The notes under the pieces were generated by a model. It was not told where the DNA came from, ran no database searches, and was given only the letters and a program-made list of their open reading frames with translations. A stretch of DNA of 64,000 bases from Carposina sasakii. Lineage: Eukaryota; Arthropoda; Insecta; Lepidoptera; Carposinidae. The position numbers and the translations under genes are program-made. Numbering within the stretch: the stretch's first letter is position 1; each line of letters starts with the position of its first letter. The DNA lies in assembly GCA_014607495.2 (NCBI GenBank), contig CP053160.1, forward strand, positions 8,122,001-8,186,000. Direction: 5' to 3'. Shown here in pieces: positions 1 through 11,288 of this stretch.

Positions 1-558
1 GTTTGGTTAATTCAAGGGAGAATTAGTTCTGGGTAAAGATTTTGTCGTCATTTAAGGAGCAGCGATATTGTTGTAAACCCTATTTGTGGAAACTAATATA
101 TTTATTACTAAAACCAATCAATTGCAGTTTAAAATTTAACTACAATGTATTTCTAAATAAAGTCAATATTAAGCTATAAACATTATTTTAGAAGTAAAAA
201 ATAGTAATAATTAAATAAATATTCACATATTTCGCAACATACTAAACTAGTACCTACCACACTAAAATGCCTAAGGTCTTATAATATTATATTATAATAT
301 TATATAAATACCTACATAAATAATTATATAAACATTCATGACTCGGAAACAAATATAGATTCATCACCAATGTGCTCCTACCTACCTAGTTTCGGGCCCA
401 GGACCTATGGCGTGACAGGTTCACTTAAGACTATACCAATTGGCCATCAAGTGCTAATTTTAAATATTCAGGTATGACTAAGTAATAATAATCTAAGAAA
501 AGTCTCTATACTACATAACTTTGTCAATATTTCACTTTTATCATTTACCAAAACTTAC

Positions 559-708
559 ATTTTTCAAACTAATGTTGAAAGTCATGAAATACGCCGGCAT
601 GTCAGTCAGGTAGAACACAAATAAAGCGTTGGCGGCTGCGTGCGCGCAGGCGAGGGCCCACACCCGGGGAGATCGCAACATAGAGCCCCAAGGCACTGAC
701 ACCTTTCT
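559..708 (-). CDS. SLC17-type gene, coding exon 6
   Basis: Acceptor TTTTTCATAG, donor AAAAAT|GTAAGT. 150 nt, 50 codons, phase 0 to 0. It encodes RKVSVPWGSMLRSPRVWA, then a helix and YLTDMPAYF. Compare the family pattern PW-x3-L-S-P-VWA..LPTYF. A plus-strand open frame over this exon is an antisense shadow. The next exon was not found in positions 1-558 and must lie outside the window. Confidence 0.87.
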
Positions 709-3700
709 CTATGAAAAACATAATAAATTCATGAGAACTCGAAATGTCCCATTGTATTCGTTACCAATCGCTAGGTTGTTATATTTATGCCCTAAAAAGC
801 AGCTTTATTGATAGGTTATCTGTAGTGGGCCATTTTTATATCTTTTCGCTAAAACGTACCCCTTCTGATACATCCTGTATATTAGGTATAACTAATTTTA
901 ATTAGGATTAAGAATCGATCACAAATAAGTCGATAAAACTAGCTGCTTTGGCTTGTAAATAATATTGGGCCGTTAGTCACGACAAAACCTTGAAAATGAA
1001 TTGCAAGCGCCAGAGATTACAAATGCAAAGGACTTAGCATTCAAAAGGAGTATCAAATTTGTCTGGTGCAATATTGGAGGCTTTACGGGAATACATAAAA
1101 AGGCTCCATATGCGGGAGATATAGTGCATCTGCAATATCGACTTTGTACTACTTTGCGGTATGCAGATATTCGTATCCCCAATTATGTTTATTCTTGTTT
1201 GTAAATAAGAAAAATAATTATTTTGTACCATACAATATATACTCGTATATACATTATCATAAAGAGAGATAATAATAAGCTTGATGAAGAATTGGCCGCC
1301 ACTCAGAATGCTATAGAAAAAATATTATAACCTGCTATAGAGCTTATCACGGTTACCGGTGGCGCCAATGCAACAAGTATGCAGATTTAGCAAGACAATG
1401 GGCAATTTTCCACTAACGACACGACCACGATACGACCACGACATCTAATTACATGCTATTATATAATGCAAGAACCGTAATGATAGTAAGCTAAGTCCTT
1501 ATGTACTCATATTAAATACTAGTGGACGCCCGCGACTCCGTCCGCGTGGACTACAGAGAAACAAAATGTCGAAATTATCCGGGATAAAATCATTTTCCCG
1601 GGATAAAAAGCTTATATGTTAAGTGGGACCTGTCACAATATATTCCTGAAAACTACATCGAAATCGGTTCAGCTGTTTCTGAGATTAGCGTGTACAAACG
1701 CACAGACAAACAGACAAACCGACAAACAGACAAAAATTTCAAAAATCATTATTTTGGGTACTACTGCGTTGATAAAGGTCTCCTGTAATATTTTTTCTCG
1801 TACTCGTATATCTTCCATGTACAGACAGCGATCCGTTACATTTTTATTATATGTATAGATGTAAAAGTGCTGTAGATTTTGGCAAATAAATAAAAAAGCA
1901 TAAATGAACAGTTACCTTGTGGTGCGGTATATCCATTTATTTTGTATCTCAAACGTTTTTAATCTTGTTTTGTGAACTCGAGTATCCGTAGCTTGGTCAC
2001 GTGAACGGCCCAAGTTGAAATTGAAAAAGTTGTAAAAAAAAAATTGTATAAAAGTAATATAAAATTCTGTGTTGTGGCACCAAGCCAGTAACATGGCCGG
2101 TTTGTAACAATGCGTTAGGCACTTATTGGAGATATTTTTTGTAGTATATGGAGGTTAGGCTTACGCTAGCACAAACTATGGTATGTACTAAATATTTTAT
2201 AACAAGAACTAACCTTCTTATAGTACTTCAGGGACTCTCTTATGTACTCCTGTTCTGCATCTCCCATGGCCTCATGATTATCCGGTGTGTTGGAGGTCAG
2301 CAGGATCCATATCACAGAGAGTGACGTCATCATTATAGCCTGGAAGTAGTAGACCAGCTCCCATCCTAAAGCTGACTCGGAGATAAGACCACAGACTGGG
2401 AAGCCTATTATGATACCGAGATGGACTCCTGTAATGGACAAAATATCACTTTGTCTTTGATTTTTTGTCATGTATCTCGCTAGGACAGGGTCCCACTTCT
2501 GGGCATTGGATCAAACTTCTGAGTCCTACTACAAATAACGTGGTGCTACTTCTACATGCTACTTGACACATACGTACATTCATACGGTCGCGTTCCAGCG
2601 AGGTCAGAACTAGCAGGATCATGAAAGTGATCTTAAAGCCACATTTAACATAGCTGGGACAGATGTAGAGATCAGTGAATGCCTTTCAAAACTAAAAAAC
2701 AAAAAAAACGTTTTGCAACATATAGTAGAACTATGCTCGTATGTTAGTGGCAGTTATAACACATTCATCAATTTACATTAGGTACTTGCGGCAAATAATC
2801 TACGTAATGATTAGTGTCATCATTATCAGCCAGTCCACTGCTGAACGTAGGCCTCCCCCAGGGCACGCCACAAGACTACCATGGGGGGTATTTGCCCATA
2901 GTCACCGCATAGTTGGTGACCGCAGTTTGTATTTTTGGACTATGTTGTCAACACGGGAGGCGCTGCTGCCCACCTCGTCTTAATCGCCTCGTACGATACC
3001 AACGGGCAGACATGGAATGGTACGAATTCTACTCTGCCGGCACCACGCGGCAAAGATTAGCGTATCACATTAAAATCCATGTATCCCTAGGAGAGAAAAA
3101 AAGTTCTACCTCCAGAAATAATGTATCCGAGCCATTTCTTCTCATAAGGAGGCAGCCAGGTGGAAATCATGGCCTGCAACGACGGCATGAAACAGGCCTG
3201 GCTCATACCCAAAATAAACTGAGCGTTACATACTGCTATCCATCCGCCCTGAAATGTATAATACATACATACATATAATCACGCCTTTAACCCTTACTGA
3301 CGAGATAGGCAGAGCACCAAGGGCCGATAGAACCACATGATGCCATTTCTGACCAATGTTGAGGGTATAGTAGAGATGTACGAGTTCGGTACACGTATAA
3401 TCATAAATACATACATAAAAATCACGCCTCTTTCCCGGAGGGGTAGGCAGAGATCACGGATCTCCATTTGCTACGATCCTGACACACCTCTTTCGCTTCA
3501 TCTACTTTCATGATATTCTTCATGGACGCTCGTCGGCTTAGGGTACTCTTGACCTGACCTTTCTTTAGAATTTCACCAATTTGATCGGTGAAGGTCTGGC
3601 GAGGTCTTCCCCTTCCATTCCTTCCATCCACTCTTCCGTTGTATACTTTCTTTCATCTTTGTATAATCAATATAACTAATACGTCATCAGCATCATCATC

Positions 3701-6700
3701 GTACGCTTTTCGGTATCGGCTCTACCAGAAATCGAAAGTCAATTCGCTGGTCGTAAATTAAGTCTTCAATGATTCTCATGCAATATTTGAATCAAATAAT
3801 CAGCATTAGGCTGATAATGCAATATTGTTTCTGAACTTGTAACTTATCTTGTTACATCTGTCCATGATATAGTAAACATAGCTTTGGGATCTCGTTTGTG
3901 ATCATGCAGTATTGACTACTCAATTTCGCGAATACAGCCGTGTCTATATGAATTGTATTTTTATTGTGGAGCAAGCAGGAAGCAGTGTGGAGTAACATCC
4001 CCCTTTTACAGTCAACACAGTTCATAGTACACAGTCAGGTGCAGTAATTCTTACGTATTTAATAAATTTTTAATTTACAATTCAAATTTACAAAATTGAC
4101 GAAGATTTTAACGCCTATGCAGTGTATGCAGAATCATCATTTACAGCCCTGAGAAGTCCACTGTTGGACATAGGCCTCCCCCAATAACCTCCACTCCGAC
4201 CGGTCGGAAGCAGCCTGCATCCAACCGACGCCCGCGACCTTGGACAGATCGTCCGTCCATCTCGCGGGTGGCCTTCCCACGCTGCGCTTGCCTATACGTG
4301 GTATCCACTCTAGAACTTTCCGACTCCATCGGCCATCAGTTCTTCGAGCTATGTGCCCTGCCCATTGTCACTTCAGCTTGCTGGACCGTTTAGCTATGTC
4401 GGTGATCTTTGTACGTCTGCGGATCTCCTCATTTCTGATTCGATCACGCAGAGAGATCCCAAGCATAGCTCTCTCCATCGCTCGCTGGGCGATCCTGAGC
4501 TTCTTTATGAGGCACATAGTATGCAGAATATAACGTCTGAATTTTGGATGGCAAGTCACGCAATAAACTAAGATGAGTTTTTAAATAACTGATTAAATAA
4601 ACTGTTAGTTTAACTTTATCAGTAGCAAATGTTCAGAGCCATAAATATTAAATATCAAGATCTAGCTGGTACTGCGTCAAAATAATAAAGTACCTAATTT
4701 TATTTATACATAACATAACATACTCGTAAACAGAAATTTCACAGATAGCATAAAACGTTAAACAGCAAAGAAGTTAGTACTGACATGCACAGAAACGTGA
4801 AAACAAACACGGATATGGCGGGATAACATTAATCTGTTTCTAGTCAGGGTGATAGATATTATTAAGGAAAGAGTGTTGTGTCTGCATCATGAGGCAAGCC
4901 TTATCCCAAGAAAAACAATGGTGATGGACTTGATTATTTTCTTACCCGGTTAACAATTGTAGGCATAGTCAAGCTCAGCGATGCGTTTGCAACCAAAATA
5001 GCGCTGATCACCAGCTTTCCTCTAACCTTGCTTATTAACTCAGCTGGCACAAGCATGAATGCATATCCAATGAAGAAGGAAGATAATATCATTCCTTGTA
5101 CACTTCTGTCCCAGTTGTAGACCTGGAAATAATATAAGCAAAATTATAATTAATGTCTTTATATAGATATTATACCTATTATAGTGTGTTATAAAAATTA
5201 TTAATAAAGAAATGAACTTTTTTTTTTACCCGAATGAGATTTGAATTCACGACCTCTCGCAAACCGTGCTTTCGCTCTAACCAACTGAGCTATCGGGTCA
5301 CTTAACTCGGATGACGAATTTTACCATCTCTTTTACATTACGTTTTTGGCAACGTTATTTTTTCATCCCGTTACAGTGTATATCAGAAAGGGTATGTTAA
5401 GCGAAAAGCTATCTAAGCAGCCCACTATAGAGAACCTATTTCCAAAATATGAGATATAGAAATCATATGTTTATTTTTCAAGATCGTATGAACATTCCGG
5501 GGTTGTTTAGGAATTCTCCATACTATCTGGAAAAATGAACATGTGATTTCGAGTCTAAAATTTTGTGGGTAGGTTCCTTGTAGTGGGCTATTTACATAGC
5601 TTTTCGCTTAACATACCCCTTGTGTTACACCCTGTATATACAATATACACACTGCAAAATTAGGCAGCCAGAACTGCAAGATTACAAAGATAATCCTACA
5701 GTTACGTTTAGAATTGATGTGACCAGTTGCCAGCTCGTCGCCTGAGGGAACGCTATATCAACCATCAACAACATAAAACTCTTTCATTACTAAATGACAG
5801 TATTATGAACAGAGAATGTACAGCCGATACTATGCGTAGAAAACAAGAAATGGAAAAGTCTACCTATATAGGGAAGCACTAACAAAGGATCTCGGAATTC
5901 CTATGAGAGAAACGGCATATATTGAAATACGAGTATGTGTTATATTGTGAAATGTTATGTATCTTGTTGGCTTTCTAATTTCATAATGAAATAAAAAAAT
6001 AACCTGACTTTTATAGGAACCAAATTAAGTTACTAACTGTAGTTTCAGGTACATAACCTTGGCTTGGCTGGTACTTGAAACTAATTTAATTTAATATGAT
6101 ATAACAAACTGCTACCACACTGAGCTTTTCGAAGCTTTTATACATAGACATCCTGGGATTTAGTTTTGGTTCATGTAAAGGTCCAAATAATCTAACATCC
6201 TCTTTCTAGGAATGTTAGAATGCTGGAGTATTTATGTGGCTCTCTATATTCCTCTGTTGCATTGTACATGCGCTGACCAAACATACAAAATAATAAAATT
6301 ATTAATAAAGAAATGGAAAAAATTCCTCACCCGGGTGGGAATCGAACCCACGACCTCTGCATCCGCGTGCCAGCGCTCTCACCACTGAGTCACCGGGTCA
6401 ATTACTCGGATGACGAATTTTACCATCTCTTTTTGAAATTATATTATTGGAAACGTTATTTTTCATCCCGATAGCTACGAGTATACCTCGGCAAACAAAT
6501 AATATTTGGAATCACATGGAAAACAATGCTCGCCGCAAGAGATTATTGCTGACTCTAGTTTGAAAAGTAATTCTAACATAATATACACAGAGTTTTCGAA
6601 ATAGGCAGCTAGAACTGCAGGATTTATTAGATCGATAGGATCTTCCATAAGTACATATACCGCACCTTCGGTAGAACAAGGAGACAATTGGCAAAAATTG

Positions 6701-8542
6701 CTAAAAGCAATTTGTGCCCTTGCTGTACTGGAGCTGTTACGTTGCATGAGCCGCTATTTATTCACGACTAGTAATTTTATTGGAATCGGAAATAACAACG
6801 TCATTAGTTTCTGATTCAGTTTTATTCCAAGAAGGCCAGTCTATTTTTATAGCATAAGCTCAGACTTTATCTTATTTTCCATTGGCAGATACTTATTTAC
6901 TCGATAAATATTTACTTGTACATAGGAAGCAGCCAAGGATTTATTTATGTCTCTTATTATTGTTTTGTTTTTCAAATAGGTGTTATTATAAAATGAACGT
7001 ACTCGTACATACACCCAAACCTTACATCATACTTAAACTGACGACTGTATCATACACAATGTCACTTTACATCTCGGAGTGAAGTAATGATGTCTCTTCT
7101 CCAAGGTTACAAGGTTTAGAATCATTAGTCCAATAAATTGGAGGCTTAATTAGAATACATCGGCTGCATCTTCTTCTGTGCATGTCGTAAGTGTCTACTA
7201 AAGAACTCAGGACCTTTCTCTCAGGCGATGAGCCAGCAACTTGTCACTGACTTGCAAATTGGCGTAAACGTGTCTTCGTTACTCTGCAGTTGCAGCTGGC
7301 TACTCTTTTTGGGAACGCAGCCGTATGTTCATATATTTTAATAGACAGTGGATTCCCCTTGATTCCCCTTTATGTTTTTACCTGTATATATGTATCGTTA
7401 AGCCGTGTCCTATCTGTCAGCGCTAGAACTCCAACGCTGTTGCTACTCCTCATCACGCCCATGGCTATTGAGCAGATCAGTAAATAGCTCATCTGTATAT
7501 GGCGTACACCTATCCTAAATCCTGGAAACAAAAGTTAAGGTAATTTAAATCAAAAGAAACATAAGTATGGTCAATATTCTCTTTTCTATGCTGTCTATGC
7601 TATATTGAAGTAGGTATATGTTTTTTTAGCTTCTCATATATTTTAATTTCTTGAATAGTTATTTCGCATGTGCCTACACATTTTTTTTTAATATACGCTT
7701 AGTATATAATATAGAAAGAAATATTTAGAAAATTAATTATTCATAACCTTCTTCTTTATGACCAACTAGCGGCCGCCCACGAATTCGTCTGGTTAAACTT
7801 TGGATATTTCGTTATTTCCCGTTTCCGCGAGAATTTCGGAAAATCCCTTATTAGTGGACCTACACAACAAAAGGTTGCTGCGGTCCAAATATCGGGCATT
7901 ACATCCATGATATCGGCCCCCTAATTACCTAACTATCAAAAGCAAATGCGATCGCAAAAGCGATAGCGAAAATTGTACAAAAATCGCTTATTGCTTGTCA
8001 AATTCGTAGTACGTAAAATGAATTTCAAGGGAACTTTGACATTTCAAGGCGAATATTGTATAATTTTCGCTATCGCTTTGCTTCGGCTTTGCTATTGCTT
8101 TTACGTAATCAGGGGGCGGGTTTCTAACAACACTAGTTTTGCCTCGGCGTTGATGAATCAGTCAGGACATGTCACTTTAAATAATAGATTTTTTAGCAGA
8201 ATTGATAAAAAAAAACCATTTAATTGTGAATGAGAACAATGTTTTATTGTATTATAAAATTATTAATAAAGAAATGGAAAAAATTCTTCACCCGAGTGGG
8301 AATCGAACCCACAATCAATAATAATCGTTTTATTATTTTCGGTATAAATACACGCAAATAAAATAGCCCTACAATTCAAAACAACAGAGACATTATTTTA
8401 ATGCCATTTCACTTTTGATATTCCGCTTAATTTAATCAGCTTAATTTAAAATGAATATTAATTAAAAATTATACTCACTATTATTTATAATTATTCCGTC
8501 ATATGCATCTTCATATTTACATTTCACAAACTCAACATCCAT
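559..8542 (-). CDS. SLC17-type MFS transporter (sialin / phosphate cotransporter-like), 5' six coding exons; 3' end outside window
   Basis: A spliced gene read by eye on the minus strand: 8542-8479, 7521-7382, 5122-4946, 3248-3110, 2428-2214, 708-559. Lengths are 64, 140, 177, 139, 215 and 150 nt, with junction phases 1,0,0,1,0, giving 295 codons. Every intron has GT..AG ends. Family signatures occur in order: GVRH before TM1 with an Arg in TM1 (VMRSSNS), ILSSFFIGY (TM2-3), STWLPPYE, GIIIGFPVCG, GWELVYYF, TPDNH..EQEYIRESL and VPWGSMLRSPRVWA. SLC17 proteins are multi-pass membrane carriers of organic or inorganic anions, usually about 480-500 residues, so about 190 residues lie left of position 1. 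The Q usually found in the TM3 GYxxxQxP motif appears as L (GYAFMLVP), so the substrate cannot be assigned. No internal stop or frameshift was seen. A 66-bp upstream exon candidate lies at 8830-8895. Family call is firm; the exact member is not. Confidence 0.85.
820..885. repeat. MITE family M1, terminal fragment
   Basis: Resembles one end of the 265-bp M1 element (best copy 56584-56846): a 'gtagtgggc', 'cttttcgct', 'acatcctgta' order with mismatches. It lies in the intron between exons 5 and 6. Confidence 0.5.
1519..1860 (-). mobile_element. Non-autonomous Helitron-like element (CTAG end)
   Basis: Read on the minus strand, the element ends with the GC-rich hairpin CGCGGACGGAGTCGCG, about ten bases, then CTAG followed by T. 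This is the standard Helitron 3' terminus and insertion context. Related copies end at 17352, 59863, 32985, 54172 and 21729. It holds no coding capacity. The 5' end is not resolved. Confidence 0.55.
2214..2428 (-). CDS. SLC17-type gene, coding exon 5
   Basis: Acceptor TGTCCATTACAG, donor AAGAAG|GTTAGT. 215 nt, phase 1 to 0. It encodes GVHLGIIIGFPVCG (TM5), GWELVYYF and a further helix, then the cytoplasmic TPDNHEAMGDAEQEYIRESL segment that matches the P-x2-H..E-x2-YI-x2-SL signature of SLC17 proteins. The open frame continues past both splice sites by chance, so an unspliced reading would add false residues at both ends. Confidence 0.9.
2815..3056 (-). mobile_element. SINE-like family S2 copy (LINE-type tail)
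   Basis: About 240 bp, matching copies at 20445-20702, 34715-34958 and 36920-37170. In sense orientation the family ends with 'ggaggcctacgtccagcag' 'tggactgcaatag' and an ATG/GAT microsatellite. It lies in the intron between exons 4 and 5. Confidence 0.6.
3110..3248 (-). CDS. SLC17-type gene, coding exon 4
   Basis: Acceptor ACATTTCAG, donor GGAG|GTAGAA. 139 nt, phase 0 in and phase 1 out. It encodes a helix with QFILGMSQACFMPSL followed by STWLPPYEKK, the loop that in the family reads W-x-PP-x-E-R. The final G combines with GA of the next exon to form Gly. Confidence 0.87.
3262..3397 (-). mobile_element. SINE-like family S1 copy, partial
   Basis: Antisense copy of the family whose sense 3' end reads 'tgctctgcctaccccgtaa', 'gggataaaggcgtgattat' and TGTA repeats. 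It overlaps the intron just upstream of exon 4. Confidence 0.6.
3405..3655 (-). pseudogene. Non-LTR retrotransposon 3' fragment (C-terminal tail of endonuclease-RT protein)
   Basis: The minus-strand translation has GRGRPRQTFTDQIGEILKKG, KSTLSRRA, VDEAKEVCQDRSKWRSVISA and YPSGKEA. This is the C-terminal tail found after the RT domain in many insect LINE proteins. The same tail is longer at 11493-12033. The fragment ends in TGTATGTAT on the sense strand, typical of this LINE's 3' end. It is 5'-truncated, as non-LTR insertions usually are. Confidence 0.7.
4137..4565 (-). pseudogene. Non-LTR retrotransposon 3' fragment, RTE-like
   Basis: The minus strand reads RIAQRAMERAMLGISLRDRI, RNEEIRRRTKITDIAKR and, in another frame, LGEAYVQQWTSQGCK then stop. 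This is the known C-terminal region of insect RTE-type endonuclease-RT proteins (ERAMLG..RD-IRN). Frames are broken by indels. It sits in the intron between exons 3 and 4. Its last 30 bases resemble the tail of SINE-like family S2. Confidence 0.75.
4946..5122 (-). CDS. SLC17-type gene, coding exon 3 (TM2-TM3)
   Basis: Acceptor TATTTCCAG, donor CGG|GTAAGA. 177 nt, 59 codons, phase 0 to 0. It encodes VYNWDRSVQGMILSSFFIGY and then a second hydrophobic helix. The W-x(4)-QG-x-ILSSFF-x-GY pattern is diagnostic of the family. The usual GGK after TM3 is read here as VRGK. Confidence 0.88.
5205..5370 (-). mobile_element. tRNA-like SINE family S3
   Basis: On the minus strand it has a box A-like TAGCTCAGTTGGTTAGAGCG and a B-box-like region before the CACTCGGGT-type stem, preceded by 'gagatggtaaaattcgtca'. 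It ends TTTATTAATAATTTT. Here the B box is mutated (GTGAATTCAAATC). A MITE (M1) follows directly at 5371. Confidence 0.7.
5371..5638. mobile_element. MITE family M1 (long terminal inverted repeats)
   Basis: A near-palindromic element. One end reads 'gggtatgttaagcgaaaag' and the other 'cttttcgcttaacataccc' before 'acaccctgtata'. Copies lie at 56584-56846, 38878-39254 (interrupted) and 12272-12515. The full copy at 56.6 kb is flanked by TA, so a Tc1/mariner-type origin is inferred. Confidence 0.65.
6288..6500 (-). mobile_element. tRNA-like SINE family S3
   Basis: The minus strand has GGTTCGATTCCCACCCGGGT (perfect B box GGTTCGATTCC) and a box A region CCGGTGACTCAGTGGTGAG. An upstream leader contains 'gccgaggtatactcgtagc' and 'cgggatgaaaaataacgtt'. 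The tRNA-like part lies near the 3' end and is followed only by 'aggaattttttccatttc' and TTTATTAATAATTTT. Confidence 0.75.
7160..7262 (+). repeat. Dispersed repeat family R4, partial
   Basis: Contains 'ggctgcatcttcttctgtgc', 'atgtcgtaagtgtctacta' and 'aggcgatgagccagcaact'. The same order recurs at 24650-24830, 21195-21350 and 33755-34080. No coding capacity; class unknown. Confidence 0.5.
7382..7521 (-). CDS. SLC17-type gene, coding exon 2 (GVRH motif and TM1)
   Basis: Acceptor TTTCCAG at 7522-7528, donor GTAAAA from 7381. 140 nt, phase 1 in and phase 0 out. It encodes RIGVRHIQ followed by a hydrophobic TM1 (SYLLICSIAMGVMRSSNSVG) and VLALTD. GVRH/Q and the Arg within TM1 are typical of insect SLC17 paralogues. 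Confidence 0.85.
7915..8117. mobile_element. MITE family M6 (203 bp, inverted repeats)
   Basis: Ends GGCCCCCTAATTACC and its near-complement GTAATCAGGGGGC. The arms continue with 'agcgatagcgaaaattgtac' and its near-complement 'ataattttcgctatcgct'. A related partial copy lies at 33893-34018. Located in the intron between exons 1 and 2. Confidence 0.6.
8252..8312 (-). mobile_element. tRNA-like SINE family S3, 3' fragment
   Basis: Only TTTATTAATAATTTTATAAT, 'cacccgagtgggaatcgaac' and 'ccac' remain, then sequence identity stops. Lies upstream of exon 2 in the intron. Confidence 0.6.
8479..8542 (-). CDS. SLC17-type gene, first coding exon
   Basis: Begins ATGGATGTTGAG (MDVEFVKC..) and ends AATAATA before a strong GTGAGT donor (8473-8478). 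It gives 21 codons plus one base. The short acidic cytoplasmic N-terminus (EDAYDG) suits the family. The leftover A joins GA of the next exon to make an Arg codon, keeping the frame. The start was chosen as the first Met before a good donor; an upstream in-frame extension is possible because no stop lies in the 17 bases before it. Confidence 0.7.
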
Positions 8543-8829
8543 TTTGTTATAATAATATACTATCTATTTATTATGTTATTCTTATTTAAGACTATCTTCC
8601 TCGTAGTAAAACTCCTTTGTACTGTGTGAAGGAAACAAAACCATGTCGTGTGTTTTCTAAATACATGTTTTCACAGCTAGGGCTGTGTTAACGAAAAGGG
8701 GGGTCGACAAAATATTAATTAAATAATTTCTGAAATAAAATCATACAATCGGCGTGAAATTTCTAAACACCGGTAAATTATTATCTAATCAAAAACATAA
8801 ATGTGAAATGAGGAGCCAAGTTCACATAC

Positions 8830-8895
8830 CTTGATTGTTGGCTTCAACGACAGAAAAAGTAAGATGTAAATGGGTGCCAAGTTCAATGATCAGAC
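8830..8895 (-). other. Candidate upstream (5' UTR) exon of the SLC17-type gene
   Basis: A 66-bp stretch bounded by a good acceptor (AATAAATTTCAG) and a good donor (AATCAAG|GTATGTGAA) on the minus strand, 288 bp upstream of the first coding exon. One frame is open through it, but no Met is present, so a noncoding leader exon is the simplest reading. Transcript data would decide. Confidence 0.45.
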
Positions 8896-9149
8896 CTGAA
8901 ATTTATTTATAATATCATAAAATATTCAATAACAGAATAAAATATCATTTCATGATATAACTTAGGAAAATAAATCTACTAAAGCCCAATTTCTTACTTG
9001 GCTAATTCTCATGTTCATATTAATTCATTTTTGTAACTAAATCCATGCAAATAGATTTGCGGTTTGAAACGCTGCTGACACCAGTCATTTAATCAATTTT
9101 CTCGGTGTCTAAGCTTCTTCGTCTTTTTTACTTTTTTTCTGGCACTTAT

Positions 9150-9335
9150 ATCATGTTCTTCTAAGCTGCTCTAGGAGTGAAAAAAATACGTATAATACTA
9201 TAGCTGCTTCTGTTCCGGCCATACTGTACAAGTCAGTAGAGGGACAAGAGGGTCTTGGTGTTTTGTAGGCGATGGGCTGACCACCTGTCACTACTAACCG
9301 AACTTGTACATCTCAACTATACCCTCAAAATAAAT
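9150..9335 (+). mobile_element. SINE-like family S1, 5' part
   Basis: Contains 'tgtacaagtcagtagaggga', 'gtcttggtgttttgtaggcg' and 'gaacttgtacatctcaacta'. It breaks off after 'ataccctcaaaat'. The full family order is best seen at 23965-24235. Confidence 0.65.
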
Positions 9336-9559
9336 AATCATTTTCGTGTTTTCTGCATTGTGTGTCAACCCTACCCATTTAGATTTAAATTATCAGTCAC
9401 ACAATTTTATACTTGTAATAACGTGATCCTTGTTTCTACACCTTTTGTAATGTCAACGAAGGTACATTACATTCACTACAAACTATATTATAACACGGCT
9501 ACAGTGGCGCTACTGTTCATTTTAGTAACCTACGGAACTGCCTCTAAAGTTTGACACAC

Positions 9560-11280
9560 ATTAAAAATTACATTTGACAGTAAAATGTATGTAATGTACA
9601 ATGTTTAGCTTGAATAATATTTAAATTATTTTATAATAACACTGCTAGTTATAATGTAAACTTTTAGTTCCTATTTCGGCCACCTTCTTAGTCATGTTTG
9701 TTTTATGTATCTCCCGTATTTAGATAGAACTGTGAACAATTAAACAAAAAAGATATTACTATTCTGTTCAAATATGCACCTTAATTAGGGTGCTTTTGAG
9801 ATATTTTCGCTTATCTAAAGTATTAGAGATATAGCATTTAATTGTTGGTTTTATATTAAGAACTTTATGTCAGATTATTAAAGTATATTTTATGTCACAG
9901 CAAGATTGCATGTCGGAAACTATGAGCTTCCTTATATTACCGACATAGCTTATTAGTACAATATGGCATGCATATATTTAATTTATTTTAACAAGTAATT
10001 ATTAAACTATTCTACTGGTCTACGAGTACCTATTATGCACAAGAAGACGTATGGCATGCCCTGGGGGAGACCTCCGTACAGCAGGGGACTTCAATAAGCT
10101 GATCAGTGTTGCCAACCCACATCCAATGTTAAACCCAAGATTTTTTTTTACCCCCAGGATTTTACCCCCAAAAACCACTAAATTCCAAGTTTAACTCAGA
10201 AAATGTGGTCATACACATAGTAATTAACGTCATCACCATCGGAACTACTCTATGAAACGGAAAATACACGTTGAGTCGTTGTATAAAAAATCCCTAAAAA
10301 AATTCTGCCCCTAAAAGTCCCCCTAATTATCTTTTTCCCCCCTAAATTTAGGGGTAAAACCCCTAAGAATTCACCACTGAGGATGAATTATTTATATGTT
10401 TTTATCATACCTATACATTACTATATTCTGTCTTTCTTAAACTCAGCCAACGGCATAGCAAGTGAAGCCCGGCTTTGTAAAAGCACATAAAATTTTGCAG
10501 TGCAAATGGGTTCCATATCCTACTACGCCGTGTGTTGCATTTATGTTTATGTATTAAGAATATAGTTTTGTCATTATCCCTTTGGTGTAAGGGTGAACAA
10601 TAGAGATTGATCCGAGATTCTACGGTTGGGGGTTAAGACAAAGACGTACATTTTTTGTGGTTTGTGCATTCATAGTTTATTTGGATTAGTGGTTTGTAGG
10701 AGTTTTTATTCCAAATAGGCGAATATTGACGGTCAACACGACGGAGACAGACAAACACACATGACGTATGCGCTAATGACAGAGAAGAATAGTGCGAGTT
10801 CATTGCACGAATTCTTTCGTAATCCACATACGTACTTTGTAACTGTCAATTTCAAAAAGAAAATTGGTATAAATGTTCACCACAAAATAATCAAAACCGT
10901 GTAAAAAGTAAATTAATTACTGTAATGGAAATACACTCAATAAATTACCATTACGTACATTACATATACGTGTTAATTTCCAAATAACTGACTCCTACCA
11001 GCAGTGTACCAACTGATTTAAATTGAATTTTGGGCCTCAGGGAATAAGCACTTCAAGTTAATTGAAGTAGGTTTAGTAGAATTTTCCGTTAATTTATAAA
11101 CCGGGAATTTAATTTAAATATTTTTAAAATAAAATTTTACCGATTCATTTCAATTATTTGGAGGTATTTGCAACGTCATGTGATTGAACTATATAAAATG
11201 AAATCGAATTTTTGCGCAATACTATCCGGAAACAAAAAAAAAACACAAAAATAAGAATGGCAAACAAAAAGTCATGGCAT
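9560..11280. other. No gene recognised; AT-rich intergenic DNA
   Basis: Only short items are visible. A S2-tail fragment ('gccctgggggagacctccg') is at 10058-10103. A C-rich patch at 10107-10378 starts CAGTGTTGCCAAC and ends TTCACCACTGA, perhaps a decayed hAT-type MITE. No exon with both splice sites and a family signature was found. Confidence 0.5.
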
Positions 11281-11288
11281 CCCAACTA

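Noticed and set aside
629..811. Plus-strand 60-residue frame
   Set aside because: Antisense to exon 6 of the SLC17-type gene.
2429..2471. Start of the long minus-strand frame at MTKNQRQSDIL as the N-terminus of an MFS protein
   Set aside because: A good acceptor (TTTTGTCCATTACAG) cuts the frame at 2428 and the phase matches the previous exon, so these residues are intron.
2741..3278. Two plus-strand frames
   Set aside because: They read through a SINE-like S2 copy and antisense of exon 4.
10107..10378. A hAT MITE beginning CAGTGTTGCCAAC
   Set aside because: Only the left end looks right; the right end and a target duplication could not be matched, so it is left as a note.
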